Virus record (IMG/VR): IMGVR_UViG_3300019888_000004
Span: 1 to 64,000 of that record
Length of the DNA stretch: 64,000 bases
Origin: a virus
Reading direction: 5' to 3' (one strand)
Every line of letters begins with the position of its first letter. Within the stretch, counting starts at the first letter, position 1. Of the stretch, positions 8,301 to 20,300 are shown in pieces. Below the pieces are notes generated by a model. It did no database searches. It was not told the DNA's origin and saw only the letters and a list, made by a program, of their open reading frames with translations. The position numbers and the translations under genes are program-made.

Positions 8301-11300
8301 GCGCATCCAGATCAATCGCTTGCTCGATGAGATGCAGCGACGGCGCGACATTGGCGAATATCCACTGCCGAGCCGTGAAGCCGAGGACCGGCTGAAGCAA
8401 CGGCTGAAGGTCGTTGAGGAACAACTTTTCGCACAGGCCAAGCGACCACCCGCGCCGACGCCATCCGTCGCACTTGAGCCTGAGCGAGCCGCCGCAGACC
8501 TGACAGACTTTTCCGACGCGGAAATTGAAAGCCTGTTGAGCGCGCCAGAACCGGCAACGCAGAAACCGCCGCAGCCGCACAAACCCGCGCCAAGCATCCC
8601 GCGCCCCAAGGCGGCTCGGAAGCCTCCAACGGCGAAGGAATCGCTGGGCGGCGCGGCCAAGGACCTCAAGGACGCGATGGAAGAAGGGATGAAGGGCCTG
8701 GACGAACTGTTCGGTGGCGGCACGCACGTCGGCGCACTTGGTCCTACGTTCAGCGAGGAAACGTATCAGAAGGCCAAGCCGCATTTCAAAAAGGCGTATG
8801 AGGATTGCGTCAACGCGGGCGGCAAAATGTCCGACTTCATCAACGCCGTGCTCGCGCGTTTCAAGAAGTTTGGCGACGCCATCAAGCCGTATCTCAAACG
8901 GTTTTTGCAGGAGTTGCGTGACGGTAAAATTGAGATTAACCTGAAAGGCAAAGATGAATCCGAGCGTCAGGCCGGAAAACGACCCTTGGTTCCAAAGCCG
9001 CCTGGTGTGGCTGAGGGACAATCACCCGGAACTGTTGAGGGAGAAGCCGAAGGAACTGTTCAAGGCGGTGGATCAGGCGGTGCAGGCGGCACGCCGGGTT
9101 CACCATCAAGCCCTGGCAAGGGGCGCTCGGTCAGACCTCGCGATGGAGGTGGCGCTAAGCGAACTACTGCCGGTGGAGAACCCGCCGGAGAACCTGATCC
9201 CGATGAACGACCTGGAGTTTCAGAAGGTGCAGGGGACGCTGAGGTCCGTCGCGGCAAGGATGTAGCCCCGACCGACAACCTTCGCATTCAGCCGGGCGAC
9301 AAGATCGTCCCGGACGCACGCAGCGGAAGAATCCAAGCCAACCTCGCAGCGTGGGCACTCAGCAAGCGTCTCGCGGCAGGAGATATGCTTCCGACACCAA
9401 GCGAGAAGCGCATCCTCGCGCAGTTCTCCGGCTGGGGCGATACCTTCCAAGTGTTCGGCCTAACGCAGATCAACGCGCACAACACCGCTGCCGATGTTTA
9501 CGACGAGGAAAAGGCCGGCCACCAGGCTTACTACATCCTCCACAATCCGAAGGAGCGCGAGTCGTATGAGAAGTGGAAGAAGCAGTACGCCGCGGCCTAC
9601 GACACGCTGAAGGCGAGTCTCACGCCGGAAGAATGGAAGTCGGCCAGCGAAAGCTCTCTCAACGCGCACTACACGAGTCGCGACGGCATCAATGCCATGT
9701 GGCAGATCGTGGAGCGCCTGGGCTGGCCGGGCGGCACAGCCGTTGAAACTTCGGCGGGCATTGGCCACATCATCGGACTGACGCCTGACGCCTTGGCAGG
9801 CAAGGTTCATTGGGTCGGGGTCGAGTTGGACAAGATGAGCGCACAGATGCTCGGCCAGCTTTATCCCGCCAGCGACATCCAGAATTCAGCTTTTGAAAAG
9901 AGTCTCCGAACCGAGAACAACAGCGCCAATCTTGCGATCAGCAACTTCCCGTTTGGCGACTACCCGATTGCCGACATCGCCCACCCGGATTACGACGGCT
10001 GGAGCATCCACAATTATTTCCTCGCCCGCTCGGTGGACATGGTGAAGCCGGGCGGCTTGGTCGTGGCCATCACCAGCCGCTACACGATGGACGGCTCCGA
10101 CGGCCAGAAGATGCGGCGCTGGCTCGCCGAACGCGCGGACATGGTTGGCGCGATCCGCCTGCCGAACACGGCTTTCAAGGCGAGCGCCGGCACGGAGGTT
10201 GTCACCGACATCCTGATTTTCAGAAAGAAGGCCGGGATCGGAAACCTGGTCGGCGAACGGTTTACCGCGCTCGCCAACGTCGAGATACCCGCCGCGAATC
10301 GCGCGGCGCAGCGCGAGGGCGAGTCACCCGCAGAGTATCAGGAACGCATTTCCAAGCCGGTGATGGTGAATGAATACTTCGCCGAGCATCCCGAGATGGT
10401 GCTCGGACAGCATTCGACCAAGGGCACGATGTATTCCAAGGACAGCTACACGGTGTCGCCAAAGACGGACAAGCCGCTCAAAGCGCAGTTGGAGGAAGCC
10501 GTTGCGACGCTGCCGCAGAATATCATCCACGCCGAACAGGACCGCATCGAAGCCGAGGACACCGGAGAGAGCTTGCGGACCATCAAGGGCAGAAAGACCG
10601 ACAGCTACGTCTTTGAGGACGGCAAGGTCTGGCAGGTGGACGATCAGGGCCGGATGCAAACGCCCGACTGGGGAGAAAGCGCGGCGCAAGCGGCCAAGGC
10701 GCGGCAACTGATTGGCCTGCGCGACGCTACGCTGAACCAGATAAATCTTGAGCTGGATGAAAACTCGGACGACGCCGCGCTCACTGCGGCGCGCAAGGAA
10801 CTGAACAAGCTGTTCGACTCGTTCACGGCCAAGCACGGCGCGCTGAATGACCGGAAGAACAATCTGATTGATGACGACCCCGAGTGGCCGCTGGTGGCGT
10901 CTTTGGAGGACGAGCGCAGCGATCCAGTTGAGATCGAGCGCGGCGGGCGCAAGGTGATTCGCTTCGTCGCCAGCTATTCCAAAGGGCCGATGCTGTTGCG
11001 CCGGGTGAACTTCCCACACTCCGAGCCGGCCAAGGCGGACAATCTTTCCGACGCGGTGAGCATCAGCATCAATTATCGCGGCGGCATTGACGCGGAGTAT
11101 GTCGGCAGGATGCTCGCCATTCCGACCGAGGAAGCGCGGCAGCGTGTGCTGACCGAGGAACTGGCCTACGAGAATCCGGCGAACGGATTGCTCGAACAGC
11201 CGGACCTGTATCTGAGCGGGTTCGTGAAAGAGAAGTTGGGGGCCGCGCGGCGGGCACAGACGACAGACGACCGATTCAGCCGCAACGTCGCCGCTTTGGA

Positions 11301-14300
11301 AAAGGTGCAGCCCAAACCGCTGCCGGCGGACATCATTTATTTCCGGTTGGGTAGCAACTGGATTGCGAGCAACCAGATTCAGCGGTTCTTGCGCGATGTG
11401 CTGGAGGTGGATTCGAGCGTGATGTTTGTGCGTGCGGGCGATGAGACGCGCTGGATCGTTGGCGATCCGAGCCGTTCGAGCGTGGCCAACCTCAGCAACT
11501 ACTCGGCGGGCGGCGTCGCCGGGCACAAGCTCGTTGAGGACAGTCTCAACCTGAAGCTCACCGAGGTTACTGACAAGATCGAGTTGCTGGATGTGAACGG
11601 CAAGCCATACGAAAAGACGGTGGTTCTCCCGGAAGAAACGGCGGCGGCCCGGGACATGCAGGACAGGATTCAGCAAGCATTCCGCAGGTGGGCGCTGGAA
11701 AGCCCGCAGGAGGCTGGCGAGGTCGAGGAAGTTTACAATCGCCTGTTCAACGGCATGGTGCGGCGCGAATATCCCGTGCCGAAGTTCGACAGATTTCCGG
11801 GCGCCTCGAACATGGTGGACTTGCGCGACTGGCAGAAGCGCGTCGCAGCCAGGGCGGTGCAGGAGGGCACGCTGATGGCACACGCCGTCGGGACAGGCAA
11901 GACCTTCAGCCTTATTACCGCCGCAATGGAGATGCGCCGGCTCGGCACCGCGCGGAAGCCTTTGATCGTCGCGAAGAATGCGACTCTCACGCAATTCGCA
12001 AACAGCTTCCGCAAACTGTACCCGACGGCTCGATTGTTGATCGGGAACTCGAAGGCGACAGCAGCGGAGAAGCGCAACCGATTCATCGCCCGCATCGCAA
12101 CCGGCGATTGGGATGCCGTCGTTGTCCCCACAAGTTTCTTCGAGCGCATTGACAACGACCCAGCGCGCGAGCAGGCGTATGTCCATGAGCAACTCGCCGC
12201 CATTGAGACGGCAATCCGCGAGGCTGAGGGGGAGAATTACACGCCGGGCAAAAAGCCAAAGAGCACTCTCGGCAAGGCGCTGATGCGCGTCCTGAAACGG
12301 TATGAGGCGAAGATGGATCGCATCATGCAGCGTCTCGACAAAAAGAGCGACGACCTGATTACTTTCGAGAAGCTCGGAGTGGACGCCTTGCTTGTGGATG
12401 AAAGTCACGATTTCAAGCGTGGCGATTTTATGACCAAGATGGACCGCATCAAGGGTCTGGACAGCAACGGCAGCGACCGGGCGATGGATTTCCTTCTCAA
12501 GACGCAGTGGATTCACATGAAGTCGCCCGACCGCAACGTGGTTCTCGCCACAGGCACGCCGATCAGCAACACGCTCGCCGAGTTGTGGACGGCGCTGCGC
12601 TACGTGCGCCCCGGCCTACTGGCAAAGTTCAACGTCTCCACGTTTGACGATTTCGTCGGGACGTTTGCGATCCCGGTTGCGACCATAGAAGAAACACCGA
12701 CGGGAGATTTCGCGCAGGTGTTGCGTCTGGCCAAGTACGTCAACGGCCCGGAGATTGGCCAACTATGGCGCGCGGGGGCCGACGTGTATGTGCTCAACCG
12801 TGAAGATTTCAAAGCACTCGGGGTCAACGTGCCCGAGATCAAAGGCGGCGCGCCAAGGGAGGTCGTGCTAGAGAGATCGGAAGCAACTGGCAACTTCGTG
12901 GATTTTCTGCGCGACTGGCGTTTGTGGTGGGAAGACCTGGACGGCAAGGACAAGGCCGAGCTTTCCTATGTGCCGATTCTGCAATACGGATTGGCGCGCA
13001 AGGCGGCCATTGATCTTCGCCTTGTCAACCCGATGCTGCCCGACGATCCGGCAAGCAAGGTCAACCGAGTCGTAAACGACGCTTACAATTTTTGGCGCGA
13101 CACCAAGGAATCGAGCGGCACGCAACTGATCTTCTCCAATCTTCAGAACAGCCACGACCCGGACAAGCGATGGCTCAAAGAGGATTTGCACCTGGCCAAT
13201 CCGCTTTACGGCAAGCCGGTGTTCAACGTGTTCGACGACATGCGGAAAAAGCTGGTCGCTCTGGGCGTGCCGTCCGGCGAGATCGCCGACTTTACGAACA
13301 TGACCGAACCGCAACGGTTTTCCTCAATGGAACAGGTGCAGGCCGGAAGGATACGAATTGTTTTTGGCAGCACTGAATCCCTGGGCACGGGCGTCAACGT
13401 GCAGGATCACGTCGTTGCGGTCCACCACATTGACCCGCAGTTCAGGCCGATGGATTTCGAGCAGCGCAACGGGCGCGCCATACGGCAGGGGAATCAGAAC
13501 AAGGAGGTGGAGCTTCTCGTTTACGGCGTGAAGCGCACGATGGATTCGACGCTCTACCAACTGATGTTGATAAAGCAGAAGTTCATCGCGCAGGTGATGA
13601 CGGCGGACAACTTGAGCCGCGAGTTCGAGGACCCCTCCGACGACAGCACGATGAGCTTTCAGGCGATGGCGGCGGCCTTCAGCGGCAATCCCGTTTTCGC
13701 CCAACGCTTCGCCCTGGAGAACGAAGTCCGCAAGCTTTCCATCCTGGAGGAAGATTGGGGGCGCAAACGTTCGGATGGCCGCACTGAATTGCGAACCGTT
13801 CAAGAGGGCAAGGCCAAGTTCGACGACACGGTTGACGTGTTGAGGAAGGCGCAAGCCGCGCTCACCAAGGCGTTCAGCGGTGACGAGTTCGCCGTCATCT
13901 ACAAGGATCAGTCAGCGGCGGGCGATGACGGGAAGAAGTTGCTCGACAAGGTGCTCGCCGACGCCATTGCCGAGATGCAGACCAATCTCAAGGAGGAATT
14001 TGACGCAGGCGAGTTGCACCAGTCGCACGCGAAGGATATTGACGCCCACAAGAAAAGGAAATTCCCGGAAGATTACTTGCTGTCCCTTCCAACCCGCGAG
14101 CGAACCCGCCGGTTTTCAATCAACGGAGTCGAGTTTGTCATCAAACTCAGCCAACCCTCCGAGATACCGTTGGTGAAAGAAAAAGGCGCTTTGAATTTGA
14201 GAGAGCCTAACGGTTGGTGGGAACTCAAAGGCCATAACACCGCCGACTGGTCGCCCGATAAACCATGGTACAACAGCGTCAACGAAATCCACGGCCACGC

Positions 14301-17300
14301 AACAACCGGGTCGGGGCTTCAAACCTCTCTCGGCCACGCCATCAAGGTCATGGGCGAGCGGCTCACGACCGTTGACGCATCGCGCAAACGCTTCGACAAG
14401 GTTGAGTCGGATTTGAAGCGCGAATTGTCCAAGCCCTTCGAGTCCGCGAACCGGCTCGTCGAACAGCGGCAAAAGCTGGAGGAAGTTCTGGCGCAACTGG
14501 CGGCGTCCGGCGCGGCAGTCGGCCAGCAAGCGGCGCCGACGATGGATGAGATCGTTCGCAAGTACCCGCAGTTGGCCTATCTCACCCGCCAGGTGCAGGC
14601 CGAGGGCAACGCCGAACTCGTGGCCAAATTCAACGCCGAGGATCGGGAGAAAGCCAAGAACGCCTTCTACCGGCGCGTGTCGTCTGGTGGATTTGAGATC
14701 GTGAAGAACGCGCGCCCGGTGAAGCTGAAAGGCTTCGAGTGGATGGACGCTTTCGTCTGGCAGGAGAAGGACACGCTCAAATGGAGGATTGCCGACGGCG
14801 CGACGGGGATGGGGATGGGTTCTGGCGATACGGCGGACGCGACCAAGGCGAAGGCTGAGGAATCTCTCGCAGCCAACGGCGAAGAACAGGTGCGGCGCGT
14901 GCTGAGGAACGCCGCGCTCAACACGGGCCTGACGCCTCGCGCCAAAGCGCGCGACGGAGAGAACGCGAGCATCTTCAGCAAGTTCCAAGAGGGTGCGCTG
15001 GTCGTGCTCGAACGCGACAAGGACCGTTACATCGGGCCAATCAAGCAGATCAACCTGGACACGGGCGAACTGGTGATGGAGGTCAACGGCAACAGCGTCG
15101 TTGTGCCGGCGCGCTTCGTTCAACTCGCATCGAAAGAGGAACAAGCCAAATGGATCGAGGACCGGAAGGTTGATCCCGAAGGCGCGGCGTCGTTGACCGA
15201 AAGCGAAGCGCAACCATCCGGCCCGTTGAATCCCGAGCGCGCAGCGGCAGTCGTCCAAGCGTGGCGCAAAGAAATTCCCAACGCGCCCGACGTTGACATC
15301 GTGAACGATCCTGGGATGACGCGGATTGGCTCGGACGGCCTTCCGTATGGCGTCAAGGCGTTGTGGGACGGCCAGAAGATCATCGTCAACCTGGCATTCC
15401 TGCCCGACGAAGCGGCTTTGCGCGGCGCGCTCGAACACGAACTTGTTCACCCGCTGATGGACTCGCCCGAAGGCTTGCAAGCGATTGACGAGGCGATTGC
15501 CGCAGAACTCGGCAAGGACGAACTCGACAACCTGCGGCGGCGGTACAAACAGGGAGCGTCTGAGGCGGAAGATCAATACCGCCGTCGCATCTACGCCGAA
15601 TGGTTCGCGCGATTGAAGGAGCGGTCGCTGTCCGCGTGGCAGCGCATCATCGCGGCGATCAGAAAGTTTCTGGCCAAGCTGAAGCTGGTGAAGCTGACGG
15701 ATGAGGAAATCGGTCGGGCGATCCTGAGCCGGTTGCAGGCTGACGCTCGCGGGCCGTCTGGTTTGCAGGAAGGCATGGCAAGCCTTGGCGGTGCGCTCTA
15801 CCAGTTTTACTCCCGCCTGACTCGCACCGTCGAACAATCGCAGCAAGGCAAGGCGACCGGCGCGCAGTGGAAGGCGACCATCCGCAACAGCAAGCTCGGC
15901 GCGAACATGGACGAGTTCGCGCTGGTGGGCGTCAATGATCTGGAGGACGGCAAGAGCTACACGAAGCAGGAAGTGCTGGATTACCTCCGGGCGAATGAAG
16001 TGGTGGTGAAGGATGTGACGCTGGGGGGATTCAACCGAACCGGATTCCGTGTTGAACGCGGACGGCAAACAACCGACCCGGCAGACCAAACCTGGGATGT
16101 TTACGACAAAGACGGAAGGTATCTCACATCTGGGCTGAGCGAAGATGGCGCATGGAGAGCACTCAAGGAGTATGTCACTCGCGGTCGTGCGAGAATAAAA
16201 GAGCTTCAAGCCAAATGGCGCGATGCGGGGAGCGGCGGGCTTGCACGATCCGAGCGGGCCGAATTGACCGACCTCGTAAACAGCGACATTGAGCACGCCG
16301 CGAGTGATCCAACACACTTCGCGCAGTACCAGTTGCCCGGCAGTAAGGAGGGGAGCTATCGCGAGATTTTACTGACCGTGCCGGAGCGTGTTGGCTCCGT
16401 TGACTGGCAGAACAGTGGGCCGATCAGATTGAATCTTGAAGTGAGTGGTGGCGGGTCTCGGGTTGTGGACTCGCAGCAATGGAAGGCCAACATAAACGGT
16501 GCCGACTACACGATTACCTACAACCCGAATGTCGCTGCAAAATATAGACTTGATGGCGAAAAAGGAGGACTTCAAAACGCCCGCTTCGGCTCGCTTGAAG
16601 AAGCCAAACTACGCGCGCAGGAAGGCACTAATTACAAATACTCTGGTCGTATGACGTGGCGCGACGGCCACTCCCAATACAGCGCCATTGCCAATCCGAT
16701 TGTCCGCATTCGCCTGAACGAACGAACCACGTCAGACGGCAAGAAAATTTTGTTCCTTGAAGAAGTCCAACCCCCACAGAAAGGCGAGTTCGAGAAGATG
16801 CCCGCGCTGTTCCAAAAGAACTGGAGGGAAATCGCGTTTAAGTGGGCGCTGCAAAAAGCCGCATCGGAAGGATACGATTCGCTGGGGTGGACAACGGGCG
16901 AGCAGCAAGCGGCGCGTTACGATTTAAGCGAGCAGGTTGATAACGTCATCGCACTTCGCTGGGCCGACGGATGGACGATTGCTGTCACAGGCAAAGACGG
17001 AAAGCGATTCCAACCTCAAGAAAAGCAATACAAGACTGAATCAGAACTCGCTGAATTGGTTGGTAAAGACCTCGCCGCAAAGATCGTCAAGGAAGTCGTT
17101 ACGCCTTATTCAGAAAAGGAGTATTCAGGGATTGATCTCAAAGTCGGCGGTGAAGGACTCAAAAAACTCTACGGCGTGGACTTCCGCAACGTCGTCAACA
17201 ACCTGCCCGCGGTGAAGAAGTCGGGGCAGAAGGTGGGGACGGCGGAGATTACCGTTGCGCCGAAGCGTGTTTTTGTAAGAGATGAGGTCAACAGCATAGT

Positions 17301-20300
17301 GCTTCGCAAGGACGTGCTGAACAAGGTGGAGTTAATCCGATCCGTCTGGGAAATGCCAGGGCGCACAGCGGAGGGGTGGCAAAACTGGAACACCGCATTG
17401 GATCAGCAGGCCGACAATGTTCTTTCCGAAATGGGCCACGGGTCAAGCTATGACAAATCAATAGAACAATTCGGGTCGCAAGGACTTGCTGATAAGTTGG
17501 GTTTTGGTGGAACATTTGACCGGGAATCCACAACCAGCCCAATCCACTCCCTCTCCATCACGCCGCAAATCCGTGAATCCGTCATGGGCGGGCAGGCGTT
17601 GTTTAGCCTGACCGGAAAACCGATTCGCGGCCACGCCAGCCTGACCGACGAGCCAGTGCAGGGGATGGATGTAGAAGAATTCGAGCGCGAGATTGACCAG
17701 ACACTTGCCGACGAAGAAGGCGTGCCCACCGTCGTCATGGGCCACAAGGACACCGTGCGCGGCAAGCCTCGGCTGAACCAAGCGGCGGGAGTTGCGATGG
17801 CCAAGCAGGTGTTCGACGACGCCGGCCTAACAGTTGTTGCGCGGACGGACGGCTTCTGGCAACTGGCCGATCCCACAACCAGCCAGGAAGCCGCCGGGCA
17901 GGCGTTGCTGGCGAAGCTCAAGGAGTTGAACGCCGATCCCAACAGCGAGCTATTCAGCGCCCCAGGCGGCGCGGGCGGCAACCTGCTCAACTCCGTCGTG
18001 GTTTACATGACGGGCGACGATCTCCAAGCCTTCTCGGCCGGATTGAAGCGCGAGCTTTACAAGGCGGCGCAGTCCGAACGCAGTCACCGCGGCACGATGC
18101 TGGCCGCATTGCGCGGCGGAAAGCAGTCCGTGGAATACGTGGCCAAGCACGTTGACGTGATGTTGAACGCGCAGTACGCAAAGGAATTCGGCGGGCCGGA
18201 CATCGAGCGCGTCATCAAGGCAGGACTGGAAGACTTTCGCGGGCAGTTTACGGACGAGGAATTGGAGAACGCGCTGAAAGACGCGCCCGCCTTTGCGGAC
18301 CTGCTCAAAAAGCTGACGGGGAACAACGCACTGGAATTCCTGCGTCGGGTATTTCAACTGCCGTTCTCGCAGCGGAGGGAACTGCGCGCCAACGCTGAAC
18401 GGCTGGCCGTCGAGACACTAAACGTCACTCCTGAAATGGCCCGGACGCTCGGCAAGGAGTTCGAGAAGACGTTTGACACGATGTTCGACCGCGCAACCAC
18501 TCACGCCCTGTCGGTACTCGAGAAAATGCTGTCGGCGGCGGAACGGCGGCGGCTGGGCGTGGGCCGGCGGAGCGGCGCGTGGGTGAAGATCGTGGCTGCC
18601 GTCAAGGCCGGCAAGTTCGACGCGGGTTACGTGCTCCAGCGCATTGCCGAGGCGGGCGGCTACACCATTCCGAGCGAAGCCGAAATCGCCAAGGTCCGCG
18701 AGATGGCCGAGCGCCTGGACAAATTGCGGAAGCTGCCGCCGGAGATTGCTGCCGCTGCGGGCAAAGACCAAGCCGCCTTGCGAGCCGCCTACCGCAAGTT
18801 CAGCGCCGGCACGAGCGAGCGCCAGACTTCCCTGCAACGTGACATCGGGACTTATTGGGCGAAGTGGACGCGGCCCTTCACACTCCGCAGCGGGCAGGGC
18901 CGGGCGAACATTGTGGAGGGCATCTACGAATTCGCGTCGGCGAACATCCTGGCGAAGATTGGTTTTCTCACGCGCCAATCCTTTGATGTTGGCCCAACGG
19001 CGGTCATGCACATCCCATTCCGGTCCTTCGCCAACGCGCTGGTCCAGCACGGCGGCTTTCGCGGCGCGAGCACCGCCGAATTCTGGCAGGACGCCAACCG
19101 GCTGCTGCGCGAGAGCGTCACCGGCCAATCACAGGCCCTACGCGCGGCGCTACGCGAATTCCGCGAGGCCCTGAAAGGCACGGCGGAGATCAAGAACGTG
19201 GACCGCCTGCTATCCGGCATCGCGCTGTTCGAGCGTGTCGGACTGAAGGCGGACGAACTGGCGGCCAAAGGGCAGCCCGCGCAGGCGTTTGTCCTGCGCT
19301 TGTTCGGCGCCATCCGGTTCTCTTACCGCTTCGCGTCCGCGTGGGACAACCTGCAAGGAGTGCCGCAGGAATGGCAGGAAATCCGGTCGGAAGCCTACCG
19401 CGAGTTCCGGCAGCGCGGCATGTCGCCGGCGGAAGCGGCGGTCGCCGTGGACCGCATCATGCCCGATGTGAAGGCCGATTACCTTCGCGCAGTCGAGGAA
19501 GCCAGGCGCTACTACGAACTGTCCGAGCCTGATCATGCGCCTTCCAAGTCTGAAATCGAAACCGGTGCATGGCACATCCTCAAAGGCATGGCCTACCAGC
19601 GGATGCGCGAAGCCGGGATGCCCGCCGACGAATACGAGCAGAAGAACCGGCTGATGCGCTCGACGAACGCCTGGAACGAGAGCATGACTGGCGTGGTTTC
19701 CCCGGGCGGTATCATCTCCTCGACAATCAAACAGTTCGGCGAACTGGGCAAGAACGTCCCGATTCCATTCGGCGCGCTGGCGGCGGCCTTTGGCCGGTTC
19801 GGAAACGCTATAGGCATCGGCGTGGATCGTGCGTTGATGTACCCGCTGGGATTCTTCCCCGCCGCGTTCGGCGTTCCATCCAAATACATTGATCCCGAAA
19901 CTGGCATTGCCAGCCGTGGCAATCCATTCATGCGGACGGCGGAGGACCGCGCGCAGCGAAAAGTCGAGGCCACTGTGTTCTCGTCCATCGGCCTGCTCAT
20001 TGCGCTGCTCATCATGGGCGGAATGGTCGTCTATCGCGGACGCTGGCCGCGCGACAAGGAGGAACGCGACATCTGGGACGCCAACGGCTGGCGCCCGGGC
20101 ACTGCGGCAATCCAGCTTGGCGACGGCAAGGAGATCGTTGTCAGCACCACGGTCGGGCCATTCGCCCCACTGCGCCCATACATGGCCGCCGCTGGCGCGC
20201 TGGTTGACGCGCAGACGCGCAAGGCCAAGCAACAGGCGGCGCTCGATGCGAAGGCGGCGAAACTCGGACTGGCACCGGGCGCCGTGCCCCGTCTGGACAT

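Noticed and set aside
10324-12516. Long leftward open frame (730 codons) opposite the helicase part of the giant gene
   Set aside because: The plus-strand protein has clear conserved motifs; the antisense protein has the Arg/Leu/His/Val-rich composition typical of mirror frames, with no motif or ribosome site.
14116-16317. Second long leftward frame (733 codons) opposite the giant gene
   Set aside because: Same reason: mirror composition, no domain, and the plus strand here carries the HELVH zincin and linker domains.
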